Notes: a model not told the origin generated them from the letters alone. 64,000 bases of DNA from Syngnathus acus (GCF_901709675.1 NC_051095.1:495001-559000), one strand, 5' to 3'; shown: positions 1-13,300, numbered from the stretch's first letter. Translations and numbers: made by a program.

Positions 1-1600
1 AGACCACGGTGAAGACTCCCGAGTGTTTTGCGCCCTGCGGGTCATCCAAGCCGCTTTCCCGCAAGTCCCTCTCGTAGAAGATCTGTTGCTTTTTCATCAG
101 CTGCTGAAAAGCCAGCTTGGCCAGCGCTTTGACGTCCTCCGTGCTCTTCTGGCTGTCTCGCTCCTTGGACTTGTCCAGGTGATAGAGCAGGAACTCTGTG
201 TACATCTCGGTCAGGGTTTCGGGCAGCTCCTTTCCGGCATCCCAACAGTCTTGGAGAACGGTGGCGGTGAGCCAGCAGAAGATGGGCAAGTGGCACATGA
301 TGAAAATGGTGCGGGACTTCTGGATGTGCTTGATGACGTCATCCTTGGCGGGGAACCTCTTCCTGAAGTAGTCCAGCCTCTGGGAGTCGCTGAAGCCTTT
401 CACCTCGGTTCTGCCGTCCACCAGGCGCGGCGGGATGTCGTGGGCCGCCTGGGGCCGCGTGGTGATCCAAACCCGGGCGCAGGGAAGCAGGTTCCCCTTG
501 ATGAGATGCGCCAGGAGCACCTCCACGGGGTAGGCTCGGGTCACATCCAGGCGCTTCTTGCGCTCGTCGCTCAGGTCCAGTTTGAGGCGGGACTCGTCCA
601 GGCCGTCCAGCACAAACAAAATCTTGATGTCGCTGGACTGGTAGTGGCGGTTGGCCGACTCTTGCAGACTGACCAAGATGTGGTCCAGCATCTTGATGGC
701 CTCGCTCTCCCAGACAAAGAGTCGGATGAGCTCCGCCAGCGAAGTTTTCTCCTCCTCAAAGTTCAACTCGCGGAAGGCGAAGGGAAAGATGAAGTCCACG
801 TCTGTGTTGGTTCTCCCGCTGGCCCAGTCCAGGACAAACTTGCGCACCAGGAAAGTCTTCCCGATGCCCGCGAAGCCCACGGTGAGCATCGTGCGAAGGG
901 GCTTCTGGCTTTGGAAGATGTCGCACGGCTGGATGGACTCCTCCTCGGCCACGCCGCACATCTCCATCTGAAGGACCTCGTGCTCCTTGTCGGTGAGACC
1001 GGCGACGCCGCGTCTAATGTTGAGCTCGGTGTAGACATTCTCCAGAGGCTCCTGCCGGCCGTACTCCGTGTTGCCCTCGGGAACGTTGAGGTAGCTCTTC
1101 CGCAGGTTCTCTTGCAGCTCCCGCTTGAATTTGCCGATCTGCTCGTTATCCACTGAGGAGATGCTACCTGAGGGCGCAGAAGGAGATCCCGTGTCGCAAA
1201 ACCGTCTTTAGGCCTGGCCGCAAGCGTGCTGCAGCCATGCCGCCGCCGCTTCCCCTCAAGGAGGCAAGTGAAGGCCATCATTTGTATCACCTGAGAGTTT
1301 TCAGGTAAGCTGCCCCCCCCCACCAGAAGCCCCGTTCACCTTACCTGTGATTTGCGCCAGGTCGTTGCGCAGCTTCTGGGCCAGGTTGTAGTTGTTGATC
1401 TTCTCCAGAATCTCGATGGTCTTCTCCCCCGCATTCTTGCCGTGCATCTTCGCCAGCTGTTCGGCGATGTAAATCCGGTCGGCATTTTCTTTTTTGCTTT
1501 TAGCCAGACGCATACAAAACATGAACCTCTTGAAGTCGTCCTGCTCCAGGTCATCCAGCGTTTCCAACAGCAGGTCCTCTATTTTCATATCTAGAGCCAT
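1..1600 (-). CDS. PYD-FISNA-NACHT receptor (NLRP/NLRC3-like), 5' part, runs off left edge
   Basis: Cytosolic innate immune receptor of the teleost FISNA-NACHT type. Two coding exons are visible: a pyrin-domain (PYD) exon at 1345-1600 (ATG at 1600-1598, ending in phase 1 before a gtaag donor) and a FISNA-NACHT exon from about 1167 down to the window edge. The second exon holds the FISNA signature ([10 protein letters not shown]), a Walker A motif GFAGIGKT near 845-870 and a Walker B-like LFVLDGLDE near 590-615. I followed the reading frame at several points down to base 2 and found no stop, so the 5' part looks intact; the rest of NACHT and any LRRs lie outside. It is the inverted paralogue of the receptor at 25888-29371, lacking one or two codons relative to it (near 745-755 and 345-350). 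Ligand and partners cannot be read from sequence; PYD normally signals by PYD-PYD contact, for example with ASC. Confidence 0.85.
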
Positions 1601-2033
1601 CTTTCCCACATGAACCTGAACGCAAAGGGATCACCTTGATTTTCTCGCACAAGAGACAGCCACAATAGCGTCCCACGTCCAAAGCCCAGAAGGTGGCGTT
1701 ATTTCCGAGAAGCTGGAGGCCAAAGTCTGCTCTTCTGATGAGACTCCTTCCTGGTCCTCGAGGCTGCTTGACAATGACTTTGCTGCTGGCTCCGCTTCCT
1801 TGTCGTTACGTCCCTTCAAGAAGTAACTTACCCCTTACCCCCAAACTTCAATCAAAGTAAACAACTGAGCATTTATGGAGAAAGCCAGCGACTGAAAGCT
1901 GAATAACCGACAAGCGGACCGAGTGAACCGTCTGAGCAATCGCCAAACAAGCCAACAAGTCGTTCAGACTCGCCGAGCGACTGGCTCGCTCGCTCGCTAA
2001 CTGACCGACCGACCGTGCAGCTCACTAAATAAC

Positions 2034-2300
2034 GTGATTTTGAACTCTGATTTTGAACGGCTCTGCAAGCACGCTCTCCTTCGCGTCGTCTCGTTTCAGC
2101 GTGTGAGCGATTGCCTTCCGAACAAAAGTCCTCGTCGCTGTGGCGTCCAAAGGTCAGGGCGACGCCCTCTCGTATATAAAGGACAGCTTGGAGTTCTTTT
2201 TGTTACTGATCTGTTTATCTTGACTTGGCAGACCTTGACAGACCGTGAGAACTGTGTAAACAAAAACATAAACATACAGTGCATTTCTTAACAATAAATC
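2034..2300 (+). promoter_or_regulatory. TATA box plus polyadenylation signal, inverted copy of 25185-25450
   Basis: A TATATAAA box lies near 2174-2182 and an AATAAA signal near 2292-2297 on the plus strand, pointing away from the left receptor gene. The same pair occurs inverted in the right arm. An 85-codon open frame (about 2034-2291) spans the region in both arms, but nothing about it resembles a known protein. It could be a small promoter, part of a retroelement LTR, or chance. Function is inferred only. Confidence 0.35.
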
Positions 2301-2379
2301 AATATGCTCAAAATAATCTCCTTTGGTCTCTTTTCACATCATATTGCACTACTGCTAATAAACGTAATCACAAAACATA

Positions 2380-3417
2380 TACCATAATTTTCCATGTATA
2401 ATACGCCCCCATGCATAATACGCACCCTAAAACTGGCATGTCGATGCTGGAATAAAGCCTGTACCCATGTATAATACGCAGCCAAATTTTGACTCTTACT
2501 TAAGTCCGTAAACTTCAACAGTTTATCCTCATAGTCCTGTGGTAATTTTTGCGACACTGAAGTCCTCCTCCTAATTGAAATGTCATTGCGCCTCATGAAT
2601 AAGTAGCACCAACCACTTTGGAGAGGCTCTGAAGTTTGAATCCGGGTGGTCTCTCTTTATCCATTTCATAGCCAAAGTTCTAATGTCAATAGTGCTGATG
2701 GCTATTCCACCAGCTCTTCTCTCGCTAATGAACTCCACTAATTGTTCCTCAACATGTGGATACTGTGCTTTCTTTCCTCTTCCAGGTGCTCTTGCTGAAG
2801 CCTTCGCTGTATCAAATTGATTTTTTTTCTTCCTTCAGAGTCTTATGTTTGATTCATTGACATCAAATTGGCGCGCAGCTGCCCTATTGCCTAATTCTTC
2901 TGCCACTTCAATGACTTTCTTTCGAAATGCTATACTATAACTTGCTCTCTTAACCATTTTGCTGAAACTGCTAATTAAACTGAACTCTCGCTCTTTAAAT
3001 AGCTGACGTGTCTTGCGCATCCGTTCTGCGCATGGGATCTATAGTGCGCATGCGCAGTGATACTGCCTCCGTATGATACCCGGTCTGCCATGGAGATTAA
3101 AAAACAAACAATATTTGACAATAACACACCATCAAGGATTGCACCATCGCATCAAACGATGTGTCGTCAATTACGAATTTTACTGACTAAGTGTGTTGGG
3201 CAGGATGGCTGAATGCGATGCGCCATTGACAACAAACAAGAAGAAAGGTGATTTCAAGTTTTATTTCGAGGGAGATTTTCTTCAAAAATTGTTGTACCAT
3301 GATTTTCTTCAAAAAAAAAAAAAAAAATTAAAATTGTACCCATGTATAATGCGCACCCCAGATTTTAGGACAATAAATTAGTTAAATTTTGCGCATTATA
3401 CATGGAAGAAAACGGTA
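2380..3417 (-). mobile_element. Decayed pogo/Tigger-like DNA transposon (left-arm copy)
   Basis: The element is bounded by inverted ends carrying TACC(A/G)T followed by a CATGTATAATGCGC-type motif, next to TA dinucleotides. Inside, on the minus strand, are remnants of a pogo-family transposase. A copy of the same element lies in the opposite orientation at 22708-25011, so it was present before the surrounding segment was duplicated. It is internally deleted and cannot encode an intact transposase. Confidence 0.7.
2596..2957 (-). pseudogene. Broken pogo-like transposase N-terminus
   Basis: The minus strand reads from an ATG at 2957 into a Brinker/pogo-type helix-turn-helix (MVKRASYSIAFRKKV..., GNRAAARQFDVNESNIRL), then a stop near 2835. 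After a short disrupted stretch, a further frame down to about 2596 reads like the second DNA-binding domain of pogo/CENP-B transposases (YPHVEEQLVEFI...GGIAISTIDIR...FRASPKW). The DDE catalytic domain is absent. Family assignment rests on the two DNA-binding segments. Confidence 0.7.
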
Positions 3418-5239
3418 TATATACGTATATGGCATAATATTTTCAAATTGGCTGTGAATTGGGGAAAATCTTTATTCTTCTATGTATGAATGTATATTAT
3501 TATGTAAATTGGCTTGAATAACTTTGGGGGAAAGCTGCAATTAGATGATTTATTTTCTTTCACTTCAATGTGAATGCAAAAATGCGGTTGGCTTTCTGCA
3601 GTACGCGTCAGTCAGCCAGAAGATCAATTGAGCCACGTGATTCCAACGCGCCGAAGAAGCAAGCAGCAAGCAAGCGTCCGTCCGTCCGGCTTCCATGTTA
3701 CCAGGCTAAATATAACCGTGGAGCTGCACTCCCGTAAATATTTCATGGGCTCAAGTAAGATGGGCGGAGGCCAGCCGGCCGCCGCACGCTCGCCCATCCA
3801 TCCATCACGCGAGCATCCCGCCAAATCAACGGACAAATGAGTCTGACGGCTCGTCGATGATGCTACCAAGCTGCCAATTTGGGAAAAGTCCACACGCGAG
3901 GACGGTGTGACATTCAACACCTTCTCCTCCGTACACTGCGTCTCTTCAGGAATATGCACCCAGTTGGAATTGTGCCAAAGTGGTGATCAAAGTGGCGTCC
4001 AGCGACAACGATGGCGCCTTTCCCCTTTGCTTCCATATTCCTGAGGGAGGAACAAGAGAGAGTCTCATTCAGAATTGGAGTACAAAGCAAGGGAAGGGAT
4101 CAAGTGCTGTCCGGACAAATCAAAAAAAGGAGATTTAAAAAAGCTAGGCGGTCCTATCTTGGGCCGGCGAGAACCGGATCCAACCAGACTCCCTTGAAAA
4201 CAGCCAACAGGGAGGAAACCAATATGATAGGCACAATACAAGGGGGGGGGGTCTACAGTTACAATGCTGTTCGAATTTGTTCAATAGATTTCAAGAGACA
4301 AACGTGAGCTGACGACGGGACACACACCGGGTCCGACGGGCCTAGCGTCGGGTCCCGGCCTCCTTGGCTCCAAAGTCAGATCCGGGTCGTCTTGGGGCGT
4401 GCGTCTCTTGGAAACCTTTTCAGGATCATTTGTTTCCAAAATGCGATGATTGGCTTCTATTGGAGTCAATTGGGGAGCGGCATTATTTTCCGGTTGTGGT
4501 GCCAATGCAGCAACACACACGCAGCTTCCCATGTCACTTTGTTATTGTTTGAAATTAAAAACACAACTAAATTGCGCGCATTTCAATTTCCATTTGTACG
4601 TCCAGGTCCGGGCGTACTTGCTGCCTGTTTTGGCTTTCGGGGGGGGGGGTGAAAAGTGGCACGCCTTGCGGAGCAGGCGCTTGTCATACTTTAGCGGCCA
4701 TATTTAGCTAAAGGGGTGACCGGGCCAAAATCTCAGCCCGAGCGAGGTATGACGCCATGCACGTTTTGGAAACTCTGCACGTGTTTTGGAACACATTGTC
4801 CCTGGGCGGGCGGGCGGGCGGTTCGGCGGGGCGTGTTTCTGGGTGCACGGTAAACACGCGGCTCCGATTACGACCCCCCCCCCCCCCTTCTTTGGCTTCT
4901 TCTTCCTCCTCCTCCAAGACTTTCTGCCCCCTCTTTCCATTCGCTTCACTGTAAATTCCCACATTCCTCTTTGGCGCATTGAAATGTTTTTTTTTTTTTG
5001 GGCCGCCTCCTCCCAGCGCTGTGTTTACAAACAGTTTCCCAAAGGCTCGGAGGAAAACATTGGACTGAATGCAGACTGGGCTGATGGAAGCAAATGCTTG
5101 AATTGTCATTGTCTCTCCAACTGCGCTTAACTAAAGTCCTTCCAGTGAGCGCTTCAAAGTGGCATTCAAGGCCGGCTGTGGGTTGGGCCTTCTTCGGACC
5201 TTGAGCTCAGGCAAAGTCCATCAAAGTTTGAAGAAGGAA

Positions 5240-5410
5240 CTTCCTTCCTTCCTTCCTTCCTTTCTTCCTGCCTTCCTGCCTTCCTTCCTTCCTTCCTTCC
5301 TTCCTTCCTTCCTTCCTTCCTTCCTGCCTGCCTGCCTGCCTGCCTTCCTTCCTTCCTTCCTTCCTTCCTTCCTTCCTCCCTTCCTTCCTTCCTTCCTCCC
5401 TTCCTTCCTT
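5240..5410. repeat. (CCTT)n microsatellite with CCTG variants
   Basis: About 170 bases of CCTT units interrupted by CCTG units. The Lys/Gly/Arg-rich and Leu/Pro/Ser-rich frames across it are artefacts of the repeat. Confidence 0.95.
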
Positions 5411-6444
5411 GCAAGCGTCCTTTTGCATAGCCTGAGTGCATTTACTCGAGTACGCAAAGTCATTGCCTCTAAAAAAGCAAGCATCATTTTGGAGACTCAC
5501 ATTTGCTTTTTGTTTGGACACGTTTGCAAAGTAGTACGGTGCGCGAGCGGAAGGCGACGCGTAAAAGACGAGGCTCTGAGTTCGTCTGATTTCAACTTCC
5601 GGCGGCTCGGCAAGTCGTCCAATACGAGAAGCGGCGTGGGTTGGTTTCAACTGCTTGAGGACACGCTTGCAAATCAGCCTCTTTCATTGCACACGAGCAA
5701 GTGATGGCAGCGGCCTCCCTCCCTCCTTCCCTCCCTCCCTCCCTCCCTCTCCAGGTTGCCCACATTTGTATGCCACTGTTCCAATTTCCCATCGGCTGCG
5801 CGGCAAACAAGACGAAACGGGGAGGAGGGTGGGGGGGGGCGCTTACTTATTAACAGCTTTATCTGGAGAATCTGCGTCTGTTGCCCGCCAGCGCCTGCAT
5901 GATGGAAAGGCACATCACACAACAAGTGTGCAATGGAGGGGGGGAGCAAGAAGGCCCGCTTCCGGCCTGGCGAATGGCTCGCAGCGGCACGCCGCTGAGT
6001 CAGGACATTGCGGTCGAGTTCAAAACACTATCGCCTTTCCTCTTGCGCAAGGCTGACCGTGCCTGTGCATTAGGAAAAGAAACCTCTCAAAGCTCCTTCT
6101 GGTCAATTTTCTCAAGCTTTGAGGCTAAACTACATCTCCGGCCCTCACAAACATCCTCGATAACCTCTTGAGGCGGCGGGTCATGTGACAAATGCTCATT
6201 TCATTTGGGCTCCTGACGTCGTCATTTCGAAAAACGCCGGCTAATCCCATCAAGGCCGAAGAAGAGTGCCGACGTGACTGATGGCGTCAAACAAACATTG
6301 ATAAGACAACGCGCAAGTCAAGTCAGGAGTCACTTCACTTTTTGCCGAGTCAGCAAGAAAAAAATGCCCACTTTTGCAAGTCTTTTGTTTGTCCGCTACC
6401 ACGAGTGGACGGGAAGCACCGTTGTCCCTCAGGTGAATAGGGAC

Positions 6445-6446
<2 letters not shown>

Positions 6447-6498
<52 letters not shown>
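6447..6498. repeat. (TG)n dinucleotide microsatellite
   Basis: About 26 uninterrupted TG units. Confidence 0.97.
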
Positions 6499-6499
<1 letters not shown>

Positions 6500-7382
6500 A
6501 AGGTGGCTGCTACAGGGACAAGGACCAAAATCATTAGTGTCCGTGTGTGAACAATGCCTGGATAACAGTGATGAATTTGTCACCCAAAACGCGCGGGAGA
6601 TCATTTTTATAGTTTCGGAAATAAGCGTGTGTGTGTGCGTGTTTGATAAAAGACATTTTAGGTGTCCAACTCTTTGCCAAAACACTCAAAAATAAATTCA
6701 AATGTGCATTGTTTTAACGATAATTCACTTCTTCAATAAAACGAGTTCAATTTTTCATGAAAAGACCATTTTGTTCTTTACAAGAAATGAAAAAGTCAAT
6801 TATTTCAGGAGATGAACTGAGCTGAAGCTAAAAGAACTTCTTCTCATTGTCTTCATTTGGTATAAATAAAAATATTTTCATTGTCTTCTTGATGAACGTG
6901 ATCATGTCGAAAATAGGGGAGGAGTCCAAAAAGGAGGCCGGCCAATGCGGGGGGGGGGGGGGGGGCGCGTGTATGACGCACGCATGCATATGTAAGCCGC
7001 TCGCGAGTCCAAAACCCCACGACGGATGTTGAGGAGGCGCTGCGGATGCAACACGCTCCACAAAGTGTAGATTTTGCGCACATTTGGAATATGCGCGTTG
7101 GGCACGACAGGCGGACTTTGGGCGCCTTCCACTGACACCACCGCTGGATTCTTTTCCGTTCTTTTCGTCTCGCTCGAACTTGGAACTCTCTTTATTCCCA
7201 TGTGTGCGCTCGAGCGCCTGACAGGTTGCCGAAAGCGCACATAAGCGCATCGACGAGCGGTTCTTGCGCGCCGGCCCGGAAGACCCGCTCGAGGACAGAC
7301 AGGTGGGGGGAAGCAGGTCAACGAGGAAGGAAGGCAGACGCGCGCGTGCGAGACAGAAAGAGAGAGAGAGAGCTTGCTCGAC

Positions 7383-10300
7383 ATGTCGGACGGTCCCAGA
7401 CAGCGGGGCGCTTCTTCCAAGGATGCTGCCGATGAGGAGTCCCGAGACGGAGGAGACGGAGGAGGCGGAGGAGGAGGAGGAGGGGTCGCACTGAAGAAGG
7501 AAATCGGCCTTGTGAGCGCCTGCGGTATCATCGTTGGTAAGTTCTAAAGCCAGCTTCACCTCAAAGATCGAGAGCAGATCTGTTGGCCCCGATTGACGCA
7601 TGGGCAAACTTCATTTCCATCCATCCATCCATCCATCCATCCATCCATCCATCCATCCATCCATCCATCCATCCACCCTCCCTCCTTGCCTCCCTCCATC
7701 CCTCCCTCCCACACTTCTTGCACGTCGAGTAAAACGATCATCAATTTTGATCCGTCGCGCATCGACCTTGCCAGGTAGAAGGCGAGTCAGGGAGGGGAGG
7801 GCCGAGCGACTCGTTGAAGCGTGCGTCGCCACAGTAACCGAAGGAAAGATGAGAGCGAGAGTGCACAGAGGTCCCGGCCGGGGAAGCGGGAAGATGGAGC
7901 GGAAGGAAAACACTCCAAAGGACCCAAGTCTCCAATGTTTGCTTTTCTGTTAGAATTCAAACTTACTTTTCAAACATAACTGAACCCTGTGTATAAATAA
8001 GAATAAGACCCTCTAGGTCACTGAAAAATCAAGAGCTAAAATAACTCCTAATAAGAAACCAAAATAATAATAACAATACAAAAATAAGAAGAAGACCCTC
8101 TAGGTCACTGTACACAAAATCAAGAGCTAAAATAGCTACTTAATGCGAATTGAAAGCGCCACCAGTGGGCTAATGAAAGTTAGCATGCATGTTGGAGTCA
8201 TTTGACAGCCTCAAAGTGCTACTACATACAAAGCAGCATCTCATACAGCAAAATAAAAAGCAACCATAAAGAAACACACCATTTTCTCTCAACTACAGTT
8301 CAAATGTCAGGTATTTGGTGGCCAAAAACGTTGACCATCTGAAAGGCCTACGAGAACAGCTGAACTTGATTCGGGGTTAAAAGAAACAATGATTAAAAAA
8401 AACAACAAATCACATTCTTAGTTATAAGTGGGCGTGCACACTTGTGCAACCATACATTTCAATTGTCCCCAAATGATTCTCAAAGTAAATTTGTGCATAC
8501 GCTGTCATTTTCTGATCGTTGGGTGCAATCAGAGGATTTTATGGGCCTTCCAGAGTCCGGACTTTGAGGTCACGTGCGGCCGCCGTCTCAGCGGTCCAAG
8601 GACATCAAAGAATTGCATAGCCCCATTGTGTCGGTGCACACGTGCAATTTGGAAGAGGGATTAAAAGGCAACTATTGGCCACTTGCAGCATGGCCGACTT
8701 GTATTAGCACGTCTGGCCCGGCCCGGCCCGGCTAAGCCTCAGGGGCTGGCAAGCGCTCTTCACTTCACTTCACTTCACTCAGCGGATTCCACGTGTTGCT
8801 TTCTGACACGGCGGACTGATTATTTCTTATGATTCTTTGTGTGACAAAGCGTGTGAGCGAGCCGAGAAGATCAAAATTCTGCCCATGCCAATTTGAAATG
8901 CTCATCTCGTCGACGGCCCGGCACACATCATTCCTTTTCGGGACGTTTTCCTGGTCCCAGAACCTTTTGGGTTCCACTAATGGGGTGCGGCTGCTTCAAG
9001 GGCTCTTTGAATCATTTGCGTCCAAAGCACGGAAGAGGAAGACCAATGTGCTCTTCCTTTATGAAACAAGCAGCCGGCTGCAGTCTGAAGCGTTCTTCCT
9101 CATTTGGCGCTTGTGGCGGCGGGCAGATTGCGGCTGCCTTGGACTTTTGTACTGTGCTGACTATCATGATGATTGGAGGCGACCTTTGACATCGACGCCC
9201 TTTTATGAGCCCCCGAACTCTGACTTTTGCTGCGTCAGCGGATTGCCACTTCCCGTTTGCGCCCCACGAGCGGGTTGCCGTGTACGGCAGGGGCGCGCAT
9301 CTGTCTGTCGCTCACGTTGTCGTGCCAACGGCTTATTTTTTCCTGTCCCTCGCTCGTAAAATGGAGGCGGCGTCACAAAAGCACAGAAACAGGTCAGGCT
9401 AGAAAACTCTTCTCTATTGGTCGGCGTTTTTTGCTCAGCTTTGTGGCGCCGAGGCTCTTATTTTACACAAATGCCTCAGTTCCGGAATTGCACTGCTACT
9501 TTGAGCCCTGCAGCACGATTCAAACAAGTTTGTAAATGTATTCAACGTTGTCACCAGATGCTAATTTGCCGCTCCCTTTTTGTCGACGACGTGACACAAA
9601 ACAAACCATTAACGTTATGTCGTCGTCTAATGATTAAACATTGCCCATTTGACTTTCAGACACTTTCCTAGAACAAATACATGCGTAACTGATGATGGGC
9701 CAATTGCGTCCCGGGCTCAAAATTGGCTCCGCCCCAATTTGGATGGAAACGTGGTCAAGTCTGCCTGACTGACGGAGGCTCCTTTTTTTCCTTCTGCTTT
9801 TAGGAAACATCATTGGCTCTGGGATTTTCGTCAGCCCAAAGGGCGTGATGGAGAACGCCAGCTCTGTGGGCGTGGCCCTGGTGGTGTGGATCATCACGGG
9901 CCTCATCACCGCCATCGGGGCGCTGTGCTACGCCGAGCTGGGCGTCACCATCCCCAAGTCGGGGGGCGACTACGCCTACGTCAAGGACATTTTCGGAGGC
10001 TTGGCCGGGTAAGCCCGCGCAAAGAAGGAAAAAAAAAAAACTCCCCCTTCGTTGACACAAAAGTAGTGCTTTGCTCCCAACTTGAGGCACCTTGGGGCAC
10101 ACTGTTTTTTGGTGCTAAGGAACTGAAGTAGGTGGAGGAGTTTTCGTGAGACACAAGTAGTGCTTTGCCGCCATTCCAATCATGGCTGTCCAGTTGAGCT
10201 GGTTCCAGTTGACCATCTGATCGCAGCGTTCCGGCTTTTGCCTGTTCTCTTCTTCACATGTGACACTGATTAGACTTGATCCGTTCGAGTTCAAATGAAA

Positions 10301-13300
10301 ATGAATCAGAGATGGGATTAGGACCGGTAGATCCCAGCTGCGGACTCGGAGGGGGTCGGAACTAAGTAGGCGGGCTTACAACCACTATTGTGGCCGCTGC
10401 CGGCGGCTTTCAAGCGTCCCACCGCTCGCTGGTTCGTTCATTCAGGTTGCCGTTGCGGGCTTGGAAAACGATGAGACCACTTCCTCGAAAACAGTCCAAA
10501 ACAAAGCAAAGAACAAAAGACACACACTGTACTTTGGCCCAGACAATAAACACAGACTTGAGTTCTCAGCGGGGTGTCGCAAGCAGGATGTCTAGCCCTG
10601 GATTGTTTTCGGCCTGGCGATTTCTCTCAATATTGAGCTCCCGAAAGGACTCGGGTCGAAGCGGCCGCGCAAGCTGCTGGCGCCAAATATCTGTCGGAAT
10701 TTTTCTTTCCCCGTCAAACTCGCACACATTCCTGCCGGATGATCCTTCCTAAGCCTCGGTCCGAACAAAGGCTCTTACTTGACCGAGCGAAGTCATCCGT
10801 GCGCTAATCCCGAGCGGCGTTTTTTTAAATTTCTTCTTCAACCAGGTTCCTGCGTCTGTGGATCGCCGTGCTGGTGATTTACCCGACCAACCAGGCCGTC
10901 ATCGCGCTGACCTTCTCCAACTACGTGCTGCAGCCTCTCTTCCCCACCTGCTTGCCGCCGGACATCGGGCTGCGCCTGCTCGCTGCCGTTTGTCTCCGTA
11001 GGTCCTAATTAGCTTCTCTTTCGTTGGCCACCGCAAAAACACAAGCGTCCAGACACATCAAAGGCCTTTTGATTCGGTCTGGATGGGTGTCAAACTCAAA
11101 GCCCGGCCCGCCACATCATTTGATGCGACAAATTGGGCATCGACTTCATGCGTCAACGCTAAAATGGCAAATTGTCTTGACGTTACACAAAAATATCAAA
11201 GTTGCGAGCAATTTGTATTAGCATTCACCTTTTGGAAATATTTGAACGGTTTCAAAACTGGTTATTCCTCAGTTTGTCCTAATAGCCCTCCGAAGGAAAC
11301 CACGCCACAAAAACGACATAGTCTTCATATCTCGGTCCCGGTCGGTGTGGTTTGGTCACAAACGCATTTGAACAGCTCCAAGAGATGTTCCGTTGCCGCT
11401 CGTGAACGGATCTAGCCCGACTCGTTTGCAGCGCCCCTCCTCCTTGTGTTTTTTTTCAAATCGCGAGTGTTTGCACAGCTCTGACAGCAGTCCACCCGCG
11501 TCCCTCTGAAAAGTTGACACGCGCCAGACAAATACTACACGCGGACATCAGACGGCCGGCCATGACTGCGAGCTTTGTCGTCGTCTTTGTTGACCTTGTC
11601 AACTTTGCCGAGAAGAAATGTACGTTTTGTGTGAAGATTGCTTGAAAAACAGCCCGGCTCGTCTCGTACTCCTCGAGAGAAAGAGCGCCTCCGACGGAGC
11701 AGGAGGGCTAGCAAACTCACCTCAATTGACCTTTCAGACAGGTTGAATGAATGTAGCCTTAGTTAAATTAGGGACGTATCCGGATTCAGCGACCCGGTCT
11801 TGTGTTACATTGTGGCACGAAGCTTGCTAGGAGGTGGGAGGGGTGGGCCGGGGCGGGGCAGGGCTCTTGTTGGACTCTAATGACTATTGAAAAGGCAAAA
11901 AAAAAAAAAGTGCCGGCAATTCGGCACGACATAGAATAGATCTTTATTGTCATTGTCATACATGTACAACGAAATTTACGTATCTGGGTGGCGGCACGTG
12001 TTCTCAGCAGTAAGACTCAAATCTGAATTGACGGAGCTGCTTGTTCAACTGGAGTAACAAAGTCCGGTATTTCTTTCCAAGCTGCTGCGGGAGCGCTAAT
12101 CTAAAAAAATCAATCAATCCATATTTCAGCAAAGTGGTGTGTCAAAGAGGCCATTTTTCCTGCCCCATTGACATGAACCTTTTGGCCTGGTAAAATGGCT
12201 CTGTTGCGCAAGCTGGTCCAAGGAGCCACCACGTCAAAGGTCCAGTACGTGGTTTGGTCACATGATCACTTCAAGCTGTGAAAAGTCACATGATTGTGCT
12301 TGTGTGCTGTCCAGTGCTGTTGACGTGGGTGAACTGCTCCAGCGTGCGATGGGCGACCAGGGTGCAGGACATTTTCACGGCGGGGAAGCTGCTTGCCTTG
12401 GCCCTCATCATCATCATGGGCATCGTGCAGATATGCAAGGGTGAGGATCTCCTCAGGGTCACCGAGGACGGAGCGCTTTGGGCTCAGCCAGTCGGCCAGC
12501 GGTAATATTAGTAGTCACAACATGGCCGAGCGCCAGTTGTTTTAGGGGCCCGCGGCCCCTGAGACAACAAAACAGGGCTCTTTGAAGACAAAGAATTAGG
12601 TGGCTTAAGTCTGTGCTCTCCAACCAACAAGCCGTGGGACATGTTCTTATCCGGGCTGAACACAAACTATTTTTTTTCTAAACCACATCAAAGCACTGCT
12701 CTCGCTCAGGTAATAATGCCAGGATAAAAAAAAAACAGGGCCAGTAGCCAAACTCAAATCCTTGGTCCTACAATGTCTGAAGACTTTCCGTTGCCCGTGC
12801 AGGGGAGTACTACTGGTTGGAGCCGGCCAACGCCTTCGAGCCCTTCCAGGACTACGACGTGGGCTTGATAGCCTTGTCCTTCCTCCAAGGCTCCTTTGCT
12901 TACGGCGGATGGAACTTCCTAAACTATGTCACAGAGGAGCTGGTAGATCCTTACGTGTAAGACTTGTCTCCTATCTATCTCTCTAGCATCCATCCATCCA
13001 TCCATCCATCCCTCCATCCCTCCATCCATCCATCCATCCATCCACCTCTCTCTCTCTCTCTCTCCCGCTCTCTCTCTCCCTCTCTACCTATCCATCCATC
13101 CATCCATCCATCCATCCATCCATCCATCCATCCATCCATCCATCCATCTATCTATCGACAGGAACCTCCCCCGTGCCATCTTCATCTCCATCCCGCTGGT
13201 GACCTTTGTCTACGTCTTCGCCAACATCGCCTACGTCACGGCCATGAGTCCGCAGGAGCTGCTGGCCTCCAACGCCGTCGCTGTGGTGAGTGGCTGGTTC

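Larger units (their letters stand above)
3418..7382. other. Intergenic, upstream of SLC7A8; repeat-rich
   Basis: No convincing exon was seen in this 4-kb stretch. It holds homopolymer runs (C-run near 4876, T-run near 4987, G-run at about 6950-6965), a long (CCTT)n tract and a (TG)n tract listed separately. Open frames here are low-complexity translations. The SLC7A8 promoter and 5' UTR presumably lie at the right end; I could not identify a TATA box there. Confidence 0.6.

Noticed and set aside
23-1156. 377-codon open frame on the plus strand opposite the left NACHT exon (and similar frames opposite 26345-27562).
   Set aside because: It is the antisense shadow of the GC-rich NACHT exon; the minus-strand frame carries the Walker and FISNA motifs and matches the paralogue.
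763-1323. 186-codon Arg/Ser-rich frame on the minus strand within the left receptor.
   Set aside because: It is in a different register from the NACHT frame and is an out-of-frame shadow.
5159-5704. Long frames over the (CCTT)n tract, Leu/Pro/Ser-rich or Lys/Gly/Arg-rich.
   Set aside because: Translation of a microsatellite with no stop in the unit.
11900-11932. Poly-A followed by GGCAATTCGGCACGA, resembling a cDNA-library adaptor.
   Set aside because: It sits inside a continuous genomic intron with no cDNA junction beside it; a 12-base match can occur by chance.
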